Assembly (NCBI RefSeq): GCF_025264665.1
Contig: NZ_CP073697.1
Location: forward strand, 2,604,001-2,668,000
Source of the DNA: Edaphobacter flagellatus
GTDB taxonomy: Bacteria > Acidobacteriota > Terriglobia > Terriglobales > Acidobacteriaceae
DNA: 64,000 nucleotides
Reading direction: 5' to 3'
Made by a program: the position numbers and the translations under genes. Under the pieces are notes generated by a model, which did no database searches, had not been told where the DNA came from, and saw nothing but the letters and a program-made list of their open reading frames with translations. Positions 1-8,799 of the stretch are shown here, in pieces. Position 1 is the stretch's first letter; the number at the start of each line of letters is the position of its first letter.

Positions 1-64
1 GCAGATCAGTAAATTAGCTGATTTTTTATCGTGACTTTAGGGTGGGCTCCGGTACGATTTCGGC

Positions 65-3000
65 ATGTTCCCATACAACTTTGGTGGTACGCGGTTGATG
101 TGCTTGGCCTTTGCCCTTCTAGGGATCGGTCTTCTTCCGAGCGCGGCACAGACTCCAACCCACGTCGTGATCTCGCAGGTTTACGGCGGTGGCGGCAACT
201 CAGGCGCAACCTATAAGAACGACTTCATCGAGTTGTTCAACCCGACGACGACTCCCCAGACGCTGAACGGCTACAGCGTGCAATATGCCAGTTCCACCGG
301 CAGCACCTATTCGGTGACGGCGCTTCCGGCGTCGGTCACGCTCCAGCCTGGGCAATACTTTCTGATTCAGGAGTCGGCCGGTTCTGCTGGCACGACGAAC
401 CTGCCCACGCCTGACGTGACTGGCACACTCAACCTGAGCGCGACGGCGGGCAAGGTCGCGCTGGTCAGTTCGACCAACGCGCTGACCGGTTCTGCAGGAT
501 GCCCGACTGCCGCGAACGGTGTGGTCGACTATCTCGGCTTTGGTGGCGCAAGCGGCCCGAGCTGCTACTTCGGCACGCCGGGGCCTCTGTTGTCGAACAC
601 AACGGCAGCGGTTCGTACGAATGCGTGTGTCGATAACCAGAACAACGGGACGGATTTTTCCGCTGCAGCTCCTGTACCGCACAATACGGCCTCGATGCTG
701 GCGCCGTGCAATCCGATCGGCTCTGGTCCGATCAAGGCTGCCGGACTGGCGACGCCTTCGACGGTGAACCAGGGCAGTCCAACGCTCCTGACGGTCACGG
801 TGACTCCGGGAACGAATCCTGCGAGCACGGGCATTGTGGTGAAGGCCGATCTGAGCGCCATCGGCGGCTCCTCGACGCAGCCTCTGGTCGATGACGGTAC
901 CAATGGCGATGTGACAGCGGGCGATAATATCTACTCCTATTCGGCGACGCCGACGGTGACGGGAACCTTCTCGCTGCCGATCACAGCGACGGACTCCGAG
1001 CTGCGCACAGCATCGACGAGCATCGCGCTCACGGTTGTAACACCGCCGCAGACGGTTTCGATCCAGCAGATCCAGTCGGCGAAGCCTTCACCCTATGCCG
1101 GGCAATCGGTGACAACCAGCGGCATCGTGGTCGGTGTGAAGTCGAACGGCTTCTATATCGAGGCGAAGGACGCGAGTACGACGGCGTCGACGCCGCAGGG
1201 CATCTTGATCTATACGGGATCGACGGCGAAGCCCTCCTATATCGCCATCGGCAATGAGGTGCAGGTCTCGGGTAAGGTGTCGACGTATCCGACGACTTCG
1301 CTGACTCCCGGAACGGAGATCGATGGACCGCAGACCTTTGCTCTGCTCTCGAATGGCAATGCGCTTCCTCCTGCGGTGACAATTACGCAGGCGATGGATT
1401 CGCCCTCGGGCGGCATCTATCAGTTCGCGAAGTTCGAAGGCATGCGCGTCGCGATTGATTCGCTGACGACGACCAGCGGAACAGATGCTTCGCTCACCGA
1501 ATCGACCGAGACGAACATCTCGAACGGGCGCTTCTACGGCGTAGTGACGGGCGTTCCTCGTCCCTTCCGCGAGCCTGGCGTCGCCATCACGGACACGGCC
1601 TACGGCCCGCTGCCCGCCGGCGTTCCCATCTGGGACTCGAACCCCGAGCTGCTTTATATCGATTCGAAGACCTTCGGTGGATCTGCGATCAACCTGACGA
1701 GCAATACTCAGCTAACGGGACTGTCGGGCGTCATGGACTTCTCCTTCGGTTATCCGGAGATCATCCTCGATGCGACGAACCATCCGACAATCACCGGCGG
1801 TATGGCACCGGCACCGATCCCGGTTCAGGCTGGCAACGAGTTCACCGTTGCCAGCTTTAACATGGAGCGCTTCTACAACGACGTCTCCGACCAGGACAAT
1901 CCGGGAAGCTCGGCTGTTGTGGTGACGACCGAGGCTTATCAGCGCAGGCTGAACAAGGCGTCGCTTGCTATCCGTAACATCCTCAACACGCCGGACGTGA
2001 TCGGCATGCAGGAAATTGAAAACCTGGCGGTGCTGACCGATCTTGCCAACAAGATCAGTACAGATGCCGTTGCAGCGGGCCAGACTGATCCGCATTATGT
2101 TCCATACCTTTTCCTCGGCAACGACATCAGTGCCATCAACACCGGCGCCTTGGTGAAATCGACGCGCGTGAGCACGGTCCGGGCAGAGCAGTTTGGCTTG
2201 ACAACGACGTTCACCAACTCGACCGGCAGCCAGGCAATCCTCAACGACCGCACACCACTGGTACTGCACCTCGGTGTGAAACGTGGAGGCACGGCACCTG
2301 ATTATCCGATCACGGTGATCGATGTGCATCAGCGCTCGCTGATCAACGTCGATGATCCGACTTCTACCGGCGCAACGGTTCGCCTGAAGCGCGAGGCGCA
2401 GGCCGAGTATCTGGCCAAGCTGATTCAGGGTTATCAGGCGGCGGGCGAACACGTGATCACTGTCGGCGACTACAACGGCTTCGAGTTCTCCGACGGCTTC
2501 GTCGATGTGCTTGGTGTCACCAAGGGCAATCCGGTTCCGGCATCGCAGGTGGTGACGCCTCCGGTGGCTGGGCTGGCGAATCCCGCTCTGGTTGATCTAG
2601 TCACGCTGCTTCCGGCAGATCAGCGTCAGAGCTACGTGGAGACCGGCAGCGCGCAGGTGCTTGACCACGTTGTGGTCACCAGCGATCTGGTGCCGAGCAA
2701 CACACGGCTTGTCTATGCGCACATCGATGCGGACTTTCCACTGGTGAACCTGAACGATGCTTCGCTTCCGTCGCGCATCAGCGACCACGATCCGGCGGTG
2801 GCCTACTTCACGGTTCCTCCGGTGGCAGGCACAGTACAACTGGCAACGTCGGCCGTGTTGAGCAAGATTGACGGCGGATATCAGGCGACGGTGACGGTGA
2901 AGAACACAGGCACCGGCACAGCACAATCGGTCTCGTTGACGACAGCAACGCTGGGTTCGGCAACTGCTTCTCCGCTGCCTGTTGCGTTGGGAGATGTGCA

Positions 3001-3136
3001 GCCCGGGGCTTCAACGACCGTGACCGTCCTTTTCCCCGCATCGGCCGGCAACTCTGGCGCAGCCGCAGTTGAGAAGCTCGGGGGAACCTATGCAGGCGGC
3101 ACCTTCAGCGGCACCTTCCGCGTAGTTCTGCCCTAA
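65..3136 (+). CDS. Secreted LTD / OB-fold / endonuclease-exonuclease-phosphatase protein (ExeM/NucH-like nuclease)
   Basis: Probable extracellular nuclease of about 1020 residues. A hydrophobic signal peptide comes first; initiation could be at 65 or at the in-frame ATG at 98, which gives a cleaner signal peptide. Next is a lamin-tail-like domain (VVISQVYGGGGNSG, FIELFNP), then an OB-like segment (TTSGIVVGVKSNGFYIE) near residues 340-400. An endonuclease/exonuclease/phosphatase domain begins at ASFNMERFYND and carries MQEIEN, the GDYN motif and a SDHDP motif expected of the metal-dependent fold. The C-terminus is a CARDB-like beta domain. This order is typical of ExeM/NucH secreted DNases. 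No PEP-CTERM anchor is present in this protein, but the next gene, 38 bases downstream, has one, so the two may be co-transcribed. Function as a nuclease is inferred from the family; substrate is not shown. Confidence 0.88.
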   Translation: MFPYNFGGTRLMCLAFALLGIGLLPSAAQTPTHVVISQVYGGGGNSGATYKNDFIELFNPTTTPQTLNGYSVQYASSTGSTYSVTALPASVTLQPGQYFLIQESAGSAGTTNLPTPDVTGTLNLSATAGKVALVSSTNALTGSAGCPTAANGVVDYLGFGGASGPSCYFGTPGPLLSNTTAAVRTNACVDNQNNGTDFSAAAPVPHNTASMLAPCNPIGSGPIKAAGLATPSTVNQGSPTLLTVTVTPGTNPASTGIVVKADLSAIGGSSTQPLVDDGTNGDVTAGDNIYSYSATPTVTGTFSLPITATDSELRTASTSIALTVVTPPQTVSIQQIQSAKPSPYAGQSVTTSGIVVGVKSNGFYIEAKDASTTASTPQGILIYTGSTAKPSYIAIGNEVQVSGKVSTYPTTSLTPGTEIDGPQTFALLSNGNALPPAVTITQAMDSPSGGIYQFAKFEGMRVAIDSLTTTSGTDASLTESTETNISNGRFYGVVTGVPRPFREPGVAITDTAYGPLPAGVPIWDSNPELLYIDSKTFGGSAINLTSNTQLTGLSGVMDFSFGYPEIILDATNHPTITGGMAPAPIPVQAGNEFTVASFNMERFYNDVSDQDNPGSSAVVVTTEAYQRRLNKASLAIRNILNTPDVIGMQEIENLAVLTDLANKISTDAVAAGQTDPHYVPYLFLGNDISAINTGALVKSTRVSTVRAEQFGLTTTFTNSTGSQAILNDRTPLVLHLGVKRGGTAPDYPITVIDVHQRSLINVDDPTSTGATVRLKREAQAEYLAKLIQGYQAAGEHVITVGDYNGFEFSDGFVDVLGVTKGNPVPASQVVTPPVAGLANPALVDLVTLLPADQRQSYVETGSAQVLDHVVVTSDLVPSNTRLVYAHIDADFPLVNLNDASLPSRISDHDPAVAYFTVPPVAGTVQLATSAVLSKIDGGYQATVTVKNTGTGTAQSVSLTTATLGSATASPLPVALGDVQPGASTTVTVLFPASAGNSGAAAVEKLGGTYAGGTFSGTFRVVLP

Positions 3137-3174
3137 CGAAACAAAGAAATTTATTAGAGAAAAGGAAGAAACTC

Positions 3175-3711
3175 ATGATGAAGAAAACGGCCCTTTCGAT
3201 TTGGATGTTTGTTGTGGCGGCGTTCCTGTTCGTGCCGCTGGCCTCGGCAGATACGATCAACCTGACCCTGAGCAACCCGGTGCAGAGCGGGGTGGCTGGC
3301 AGCACGCTGACGTTCGATGCGACGGCGGTTGCAATCAGCGACAAGCTGGGTGCTGTGTATCTGAACGGCGATAACGTGAATCACCTGGATGTTCCGCTGA
3401 CGCTCGACGACACGGACTTCCTGATCAACTTCCCGCTGTCGATGTCAGGCGGCGACAGCTTTACGGGATCGCTTTTCACCGTGACGCTGCCGACGGTAAT
3501 CGCTCCCGGTGTTTATACGGGAACGTTCTCGATCCTGGGCGGACTCGACCCTTCGTCCTTCGACACGCTGGCGACAGTGAACTTCACAATCAACGCGACG
3601 AGCCCTGTCCCGGAGCCGGGAACCTACGTACTGCTCGGTACAGGTCTTGCGGCATTGGTGCTGGTCGGTTTCTCGCGGCGGCAGCAGGCCGCGTTCGGCA
3701 ATGCAGCGTAG
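3175..3711 (+). CDS. PEP-CTERM sorting-domain protein
   Basis: Exported protein of 178 residues. It has an N-terminal signal peptide ending near LASADT and a C-terminal PEP-CTERM tripartite signal: SPVPEPGTYVLLG, a hydrophobic helix, then the basic tail FSRRQQ. In known systems this tail directs processing by exosortase and attachment to or release from the envelope along with exopolysaccharide. The body is a beta-rich domain of about 120 residues with no motif I recognise. A purine-rich ribosome site (aaaggaagaaac) sits just before the double ATG at 3175. It follows the nuclease gene by 38 bases and ends at a strong terminator, so the pair is a plausible operon. Confidence 0.85.
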   Translation: MMKKTALSIWMFVVAAFLFVPLASADTINLTLSNPVQSGVAGSTLTFDATAVAISDKLGAVYLNGDNVNHLDVPLTLDDTDFLINFPLSMSGGDSFTGSLFTVTLPTVIAPGVYTGTFSILGGLDPSSFDTLATVNFTINATSPVPEPGTYVLLGTGLAALVLVGFSRRQQAAFGNAA

Positions 3712-3725
3712 TCGGTATTCATGCA

Positions 3726-3763
3726 GCAAAAAGAGCGGAGGCCGAAGCCTCCGCTCTTTTTGC
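3726..3763. terminator. Bidirectional rho-independent terminator
   Basis: A perfect 17-bp inverted repeat with loop cgaa whose arms begin with an A-run and end with a T-run, so it can work in both directions. It separates the plus-strand PEP-CTERM gene from the convergent minus-strand cupin gene. Confidence 0.9.
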
Positions 3764-3774
3764 AATGCATCATA

Positions 3775-4170
3775 TTAGCCGCGATACTGTGCGTCGGTGA
3801 CATGCTCCATCCAGTCAACGACCTTGCCTTCGAGCGCTTCCTGTACGGCAATGTGCGTCATGGCAGTGGTTGGCGATGCTCCGTGCCAGTGTTTTTCGCC
3901 GGGCGAGAACCAGACGACGTCGCCAGGCCGGATCTCTTCGACGTGTCCTCCCCATCGCTGCACACGGCCTGCGCCGGAGAGAACGATGAGCGTCTGGCCA
4001 AGCGGATGCGTGTGCCATGCTGTGCGTGCGCCAGGTTCGAAGGTAACGCTGGCTCCCTGAGCGCGTGCAGGATCAGAGGTCTGAAAAAGTGGATCGATGC
4101 GCACTGTTCCCGTGAACCAGTCCGCTGGCCCTTTGGCTGAAGCCTGCGAGCCATTGCGTTTGATCTCCAT
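3775..4170 (-). CDS. Cupin, Mn-dependent hydroxynitrile-lyase (GtHNL) family
   Basis: Small single-domain cupin of 131 residues. It closely resembles, from memory, the manganese-dependent hydroxynitrile lyase of Granulicella tundricola (GtHNL): the same start [40 protein letters not shown] and [10 protein letters not shown]. Counting from this start, the metal ligands His53, His55, Gln59 and His94 and the pocket residue His106 fall at the same numbers as in that enzyme. The family cleaves or forms cyanohydrins in vitro; the natural role is unknown. The frame stays open far upstream, but that part lies opposite the glycosyltransferase gene; the ATG at 4170 preceded by aggagagg is the likely start. 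Confidence 0.9.
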   Translation of the reverse strand: MEIKRNGSQASAKGPADWFTGTVRIDPLFQTSDPARAQGASVTFEPGARTAWHTHPLGQTLIVLSGAGRVQRWGGHVEEIRPGDVVWFSPGEKHWHGASPTTAMTHIAVQEALEGKVVDWMEHVTDAQYRG

Positions 4171-4246
4171 GAAGAGTCCTCTCCTTAATTCCTGGTTTCC
4201 TGTTTTTTGAGATGCGAATTTCTGCGGGGTGCGAGGGATTGCTGCT

Positions 4247-5371
4247 TCAAAGGGTGGAAATAATCTCAGCCATCCGTCCCGCAACCGCAGGCCAGGTATA
4301 GCGGTTGAGCACGGTTTCGCGCGCGTTACGGCCCATCGTTGCGAGGCGGTCGGGCTGAGAGAGCAGCATGGTGATTTTTTCGGCGAGATCTTCGATGGAG
4401 TCTTTGGCAACCAGTTCGCCGTTGACGCCGGGAGTAACAAATTCCTTGAGCGCCCAGTCGTTGGTGAGGACGCAGGGAAGTTGATAGAGCATGGCTTCGA
4501 GCGGGGCGATGCCGAAGGGCTCGTAGAGGGACGGCAGCGTAAAAATACTGGCGGAGCGGAAGAGTTGTTCGAGCTTCTGCTTCTGTGTGGGATCGGATTT
4601 GGAGAGATGTCCGTGCAGCGTCGCGCCCGCTGGTAGATTGTCGACGTGTGTGGGGCCTGCGATATGCAGCTCCGCTGCGGGAATCTGTTCGCGGACGATG
4701 CGGAAGGCTTCAAGAAGCTGCTGGCCGCCTTTGCGGAGAAACTCGGTGCCGATAAAAAGAATACGCGGTGCCGTGTAGGTCTTCGCGGGGTCGGGTGCGG
4801 GTGGGTCGTCGAGATTGATGCCACCACCGACATTGAAGACACGATTCTCAGGTACGCCATAGGCATGGATGAAAGATTGCCGCAGGTACTCGCTGAAGGT
4901 GAAGACGGCAGTCATGGAGCGCGCCGCTTCGTGCTCGTACTCGAGGGCTTGCTCGATGCGCATATTCGAAACGCCGTCGATGCCGAAGCCGCTCGAGATC
5001 ATCTCGGCCAGGTTGCCATCGTGATAGGAGATGCATTTGTGTGTAGGAAAGGCCTTCGGCAGCGAGAACATGTGGCCGATCTGCATCAGCACGGGACTCT
5101 CGACGGGAATTCTGGCCGCAGCTTCGGTAAGAGCTCGACGATAGGATGGATCGAAGTAAAAGTGCTTCCGCCAGACACTGCGATTTGTGTTGAAGTTTTT
5201 GGCCAGGGTTGCGTAGTGGCTCAACTTCGGCAGGTGGATGCCGACAGCTGCGTGGAGCAGCTCAGCCTTGGCCATCGCCTTCAGTAGATGGACCGAGGAG
5301 CCGGACCATGTTCGAGGAGAGTATGGGTCAGAGCCGATCGAGCCGCCGACGAAGACAGTGACCTCGCGCAT
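4247..5371 (-). CDS. Glycosyltransferase family 4 (GT-B fold)
   Basis: Cytoplasmic glycosyltransferase of about 374 residues. The C-terminal half has the GT-B donor-binding pattern: [21 protein letters not shown], then [19 protein letters not shown] with the E-x7-E arrangement of family GT4, and a closing [12 protein letters not shown]. The N-terminal half carries no signal peptide. An upstream in-frame codon at 5407 is possible, but [11 protein letters not shown] at 5371 begins directly with the first beta strand and is preferred. Family GT4 uses nucleotide-sugar donors and retains anomeric configuration; the acceptor cannot be told from sequence. It stands alone between the cupin and the FecR-like gene, both on the same strand. 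Confidence 0.85.
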   Translation of the reverse strand: MREVTVFVGGSIGSDPYSPRTWSGSSVHLLKAMAKAELLHAAVGIHLPKLSHYATLAKNFNTNRSVWRKHFYFDPSYRRALTEAAARIPVESPVLMQIGHMFSLPKAFPTHKCISYHDGNLAEMISSGFGIDGVSNMRIEQALEYEHEAARSMTAVFTFSEYLRQSFIHAYGVPENRVFNVGGGINLDDPPAPDPAKTYTAPRILFIGTEFLRKGGQQLLEAFRIVREQIPAAELHIAGPTHVDNLPAGATLHGHLSKSDPTQKQKLEQLFRSASIFTLPSLYEPFGIAPLEAMLYQLPCVLTNDWALKEFVTPGVNGELVAKDSIEDLAEKITMLLSQPDRLATMGRNARETVLNRYTWPAVAGRMAEIISTL

Positions 5372-5404
5372 GGGTCTCAGGCTAGCACAGCGCAATTGAA
5401 TCTT

Positions 5405-5445
5405 CACGACATGCGGAGGCTGCTATTCTGCCTCCGCATGTCGTG
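5405..5445 (-). terminator. Long hairpin between FecR-like gene and glycosyltransferase
   Basis: A perfect 16-bp stem (cacgacatgcggaggc and its complement) with a 9-base loop lies just after the stop codon of the minus-strand FecR-like gene. On that strand no U-run follows the stem, so it may pause or process transcript rather than fully terminate; on the plus strand a T-run does follow. Confidence 0.6.
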
Positions 5446-5448
5446 TTT

Positions 5449-7431
5449 TTAGCGATGCGGTTCCCGTGCAGGAGGAGCCGAGCGTTCGGGAGCCGCGTGT
5501 GGTTGTGCATGCCCGATAACTTCGGGCTGCTGCGCAGGACCGGCGGGGCGTCCGTTGCGAATGTTCTCAACCTGATGCGGGCCGAGAGGACGTCCGGGGT
5601 CGTTGCGCTCGATGGCCTGCCGCTGCTGCTCAAAGTTGGGTTGTGGAGCCGGTGGCTCGCTGCGGTTTACAAGTGGGCGTGCCTGTTCCGCAGGCCGCTG
5701 TTGCGGGGCAGGACGTTGGGCAGCTACTGGAGCGGGTGCAGGACGTTGCTGTTCGGGACGTTGCTGTTGTTGTGCGGGATGAGGAATCTCGCGTGCCGGT
5801 TGCTGCTGCACTTCTGGACGAGGCTGCTGCACCTCAGGTGTCTGCGTGCGGTTCTCAACCTGCTGTCGTGCCTGCTGCGGGACCTGCGCGGTTGGCCGTG
5901 CAGGCTCGTGCTGTTGCTGCGGCGTTAGCGGATGCACCGGGACGGGCGTTGCGTGCGCTCCCGGCACGGCCTGCGCTAATCCGCTGCGCGTCTGCAACAT
6001 GGGCCTCTGCACGTTGACTGGTACAGCGCGTGCGGGAGCCGGCGCCATGATAGCTTTGGCAGGCGTGACCATCGGATGCTGGATGATCTGTGCCTGCGCA
6101 AGCTGACGCTGGTCGACACGAACGGCGGATTGCGCAACAGGGCGTCCTGCGGCGAAGGCGTGTTGCGGAACGGCCGTGGTCGCCACGTTGCGGTTCACGT
6201 AAGTGATGTTGTTGATTGTGGTCTTGTTGACGTAGATGTTTGTCGTCTTATTGATATAGACGTTGCGCACCTCGGTGACATTGCGGTTGTAGATATTGGT
6301 GACATTGACCCGGTTTACGTAGGCCGTGCTGGCGTGATACCAGGGGATGTAGGGTTCACGTGGGCCGAGCGGGAACCATGCAGCGATGCCTCCGCCTCCA
6401 CCGATGTTGACGCTGATTGAAAAGCCCGATCCACCGACGAACGCAACAAGCGCAGGCGAGTAGACGGGGCGCACGATGGGTGGTCCGGGAATCCAGCCCC
6501 AGCGTCCGTTGAAGACGGCCCAGCGGCCATAGTGGAAGGGAGCGAAGCCCCAGGGCTCGGACTCAACCCATGTCCATCCCCAGGGAGCGATCCACGCCCA
6601 GTGGCCGTAGTGATACGGAGTCCAACCGGCAACGACACCGCGCGGATACCAGACAGCTCCATATTCGGGTTCGGGAGCCCACTCGCCATATTGGTTGAGG
6701 TCGCTGTAGCCGATCATGTCGGGGTTGACGTACTGCTGTTGCGCAGATCGGGCGGCCTGCTCAATCTGGTCGCGCTGACGGTCGAAGCTGTCGAAGTCAT
6801 CCGGCGGATAGAGCTGGACCGGTTGCGCGTAGATCGGGTTCGATCCCGTAAGCTTCAGCGCCTGTCCGCTGGAGACGTACTCGGAGAGGCTTGGACCGGT
6901 GACCTCGACCTGGCCGGAGTTGACGGTGACGAGCGTGGTATCGTCCTGCGGGTAGCTGTCGATGCGGATGTCGCCGGGTTGGGTCACGGTGATCGTGCCG
7001 TTCGGGGTGTCGATCTCAACACCGCCGCCAGAGGGTAGGCTCCACGAGCGGACGTGGATGCTGCCCTGAGCGAGGCCAAGCTGGGCAAACTGATCGGTGA
7101 GCGAGGTCAGAGTGAGGTCGGCGCCATCGGCCATGCGAACCGCGAGTCCGGCGCTCTGCAGCTCGGCGCGGCTGGTGTTATCGACGTAGATGCGGTCGCC
7201 GTTGGTGAGCGGATAGTTGGCCTCGGCCTGGCTGAAGTCGGACACGCCCGCAGGCTCAAGCGAAACGTTGCCTGCGAGATAGCTAAGACGCGCGACGCGC
7301 TCCGGCGGATCGCCTTCCTCCTGCGCGTGAGCGGCGGTGGCGACGAAAAGCGCAAGGGTTGCGAGGGTCAGCGTGCGGACGAAAGTTCTGCATAGGAAGC
7401 TTGGGGAAGTCGTTGCTTGGTGGGTGCTCAT
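5449..7431 (-). CDS. FecR-domain, tryptophan-rich (DUF6600-like) secreted protein with Pro/Gln-rich tail
   Basis: Exported protein of about 660 residues. After a signal peptide (LALFVATAAHAQ) comes a FecR-like beta domain of roughly 150 residues (VARLSYLAGNVSLEP, IDTPNGTITVTQPG). A middle region very rich in Trp, Tyr and Gly follows (YGHWAWIAPWGWTWVESEP, FHYGRWAVFNGRWGW), the pattern of DUF6600-type proteins. Next is an Asn/Val/Tyr repeat stretch (NVTNIYNRNVTEVRNVYI), then a low-complexity Pro/Gln/Ala tail of about 180 residues. The start at 7431 is chosen because aaagga lies just upstream; 7455 is the longer alternative. FecR domains elsewhere bind sugars or sense periplasmic signals, but the role here is not known. 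Confidence 0.82.
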   Translation of the reverse strand: MSTHQATTSPSFLCRTFVRTLTLATLALFVATAAHAQEEGDPPERVARLSYLAGNVSLEPAGVSDFSQAEANYPLTNGDRIYVDNTSRAELQSAGLAVRMADGADLTLTSLTDQFAQLGLAQGSIHVRSWSLPSGGGVEIDTPNGTITVTQPGDIRIDSYPQDDTTLVTVNSGQVEVTGPSLSEYVSSGQALKLTGSNPIYAQPVQLYPPDDFDSFDRQRDQIEQAARSAQQQYVNPDMIGYSDLNQYGEWAPEPEYGAVWYPRGVVAGWTPYHYGHWAWIAPWGWTWVESEPWGFAPFHYGRWAVFNGRWGWIPGPPIVRPVYSPALVAFVGGSGFSISVNIGGGGGIAAWFPLGPREPYIPWYHASTAYVNRVNVTNIYNRNVTEVRNVYINKTTNIYVNKTTINNITYVNRNVATTAVPQHAFAAGRPVAQSAVRVDQRQLAQAQIIQHPMVTPAKAIMAPAPARAVPVNVQRPMLQTRSGLAQAVPGAHATPVPVHPLTPQQQHEPARPTAQVPQQARQQVENRTQTPEVQQPRPEVQQQPAREIPHPAQQQQRPEQQRPAPAPVAAQRPAPQQRPAEQARPLVNRSEPPAPQPNFEQQRQAIERNDPGRPLGPHQVENIRNGRPAGPAQQPEVIGHAQPHAAPERSAPPAREPHR

Positions 7432-7655
7432 ACGTTCCTTTGTGAGTAGTTCCATAAACGCCTGAGTTTGCTAACCCGAGATTCTACGGGATGGCATCGC
7501 GAAAGGCGCGTTTACTTTTATGTCGTTCTCTGAAGAAGAAATTTATTGCCGACCAGGCAACCCGAAAGGGTATCCGTCGGTAGCTGGTATGACGAAAAAG
7601 TGGTCTGTGCGATCTAATGAAATGAGGGCATTCAGTGCGTCATGGAGGGTTTTTG

Positions 7656-8765
7656 ATGAGGGGATGGGCTGGGATCTGCTTTGTGCTGACTTTGGCCAGC
7701 GGTGTTGCCGGTGCACAGACGAAGCAGGACTGGGTGATCGGTCCATGGATGCGGGCCTCGGACGCGCCGGTAATCACTCCGCGAAAGGAGTCGGTGTTCA
7801 ACGATCCGGTCAACGGAATGCCTGTCCACTGGGAGGCACTGCATACGTTCAACCCTGCGGCCGTCGTGCGCGACGGCAAGGTGCACGTGCTCTACCGCGC
7901 CGAAGATGACTCCGGCGAGATGCAGATCGGCATGCACGTCTCGCGGCTGGGCTTGGCCGTCAGCGAGGACGGCGTCCATTTCGAGCGCCGCGCCACGCCG
8001 GTCTTTTATCCCGCGAACGATGCACAGGCTGACCGCGAGCAGCCGGGTGGAGTCGAAGACCCCCGCATCGTCGAAGGTGAGGACGGCATCTACGTGATGA
8101 CCTACACGCAGTGGTCACGCAAGCGGAACGCCTACACCGTTGGCATTGCAAGATCAAGAGACCTCATCCACTGGACTAAATACGGTCCGGCGTTCGCAGG
8201 CGTGAAGGATGGCAAGTACGATTCGCTGCTCTATAAGTCTGCAGGGATTGTGACCCGCCACGTAGGCGAGCGGCTGGTCGCAGCAAAGATTAACGGCAGC
8301 TACTGGATGTACTGGGGCGAGATCAAAGTCGGGCTTGCGACGTCAAAGGACCTGGTCCACTGGACTCCAGTGGAAGATGAGAGCGGCAAGCCGGTTGTCC
8401 TGCTGGAGGCACGACCGGGCCTGCCGGATAGCGGCTTTCCCGAGACTGGGCCGCCTCCTGTCCTGACGGAACACGGCATTGTGATGCTGTATAACGCGAA
8501 GAACGCAACCGACGAGACACGCGATAAATCGCTGGCCGCTGGTGCGTACAGTGTGGAGGAGGCAGTGTTCAGCACGGCCGATCCTACGAAGTTGCTGGGA
8601 CGCACTGAGCAGCCGGTCTTCAAGCCCGAGCGCCCCTTCGAGCAAAGTGGCCAGTACGCAGCGGGCACAACCTTCGCCGAAGGACTGGTGCGCTTCAAGG
8701 GCAAATGGTGGCTTTACTACGGCTGTGCGGATTCGTTTGTAGGCGCAGCTGCGACGAGCCATTGA
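7656..8765 (+). CDS. Secreted GH130/GH43-like five-bladed propeller glycosidase or phosphorylase
   Basis: Exported enzyme of 369 residues with signal peptide ending VAGAQT. The fold is a five-bladed beta-propeller as judged from repeated strands such as VRDGKVHVLYRAEDDSG, LGLAVSEDGVHFERR and IVMLYNAKNATDE. The motif GGVEDPRI matches the catalytic-Asp region of family GH130, whose members phosphorolyse or hydrolyse beta-mannosides. GH130 phosphorylases are normally cytoplasmic, so an exported member is more likely a hydrolase; this is inference. Start at 7656 is set by ggaggg six bases upstream; a GTG at 7635 in frame is less likely. It is divergent from the FecR-like gene. Confidence 0.82.
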   Translation: MRGWAGICFVLTLASGVAGAQTKQDWVIGPWMRASDAPVITPRKESVFNDPVNGMPVHWEALHTFNPAAVVRDGKVHVLYRAEDDSGEMQIGMHVSRLGLAVSEDGVHFERRATPVFYPANDAQADREQPGGVEDPRIVEGEDGIYVMTYTQWSRKRNAYTVGIARSRDLIHWTKYGPAFAGVKDGKYDSLLYKSAGIVTRHVGERLVAAKINGSYWMYWGEIKVGLATSKDLVHWTPVEDESGKPVVLLEARPGLPDSGFPETGPPPVLTEHGIVMLYNAKNATDETRDKSLAAGAYSVEEAVFSTADPTKLLGRTEQPVFKPERPFEQSGQYAAGTTFAEGLVRFKGKWWLYYGCADSFVGAAATSH

Positions 8766-8799
8766 AAAGACTTCACTCTCTGCGTGGATAATGGTTTGC

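Noticed and set aside
4171-4866. N-terminal extension of the cupin frame to 4866
   Set aside because: Overlaps the glycosyltransferase on the same strand in another frame and is Ser/Pro/Arg-rich; a clear ribosome site supports the start at 4170.
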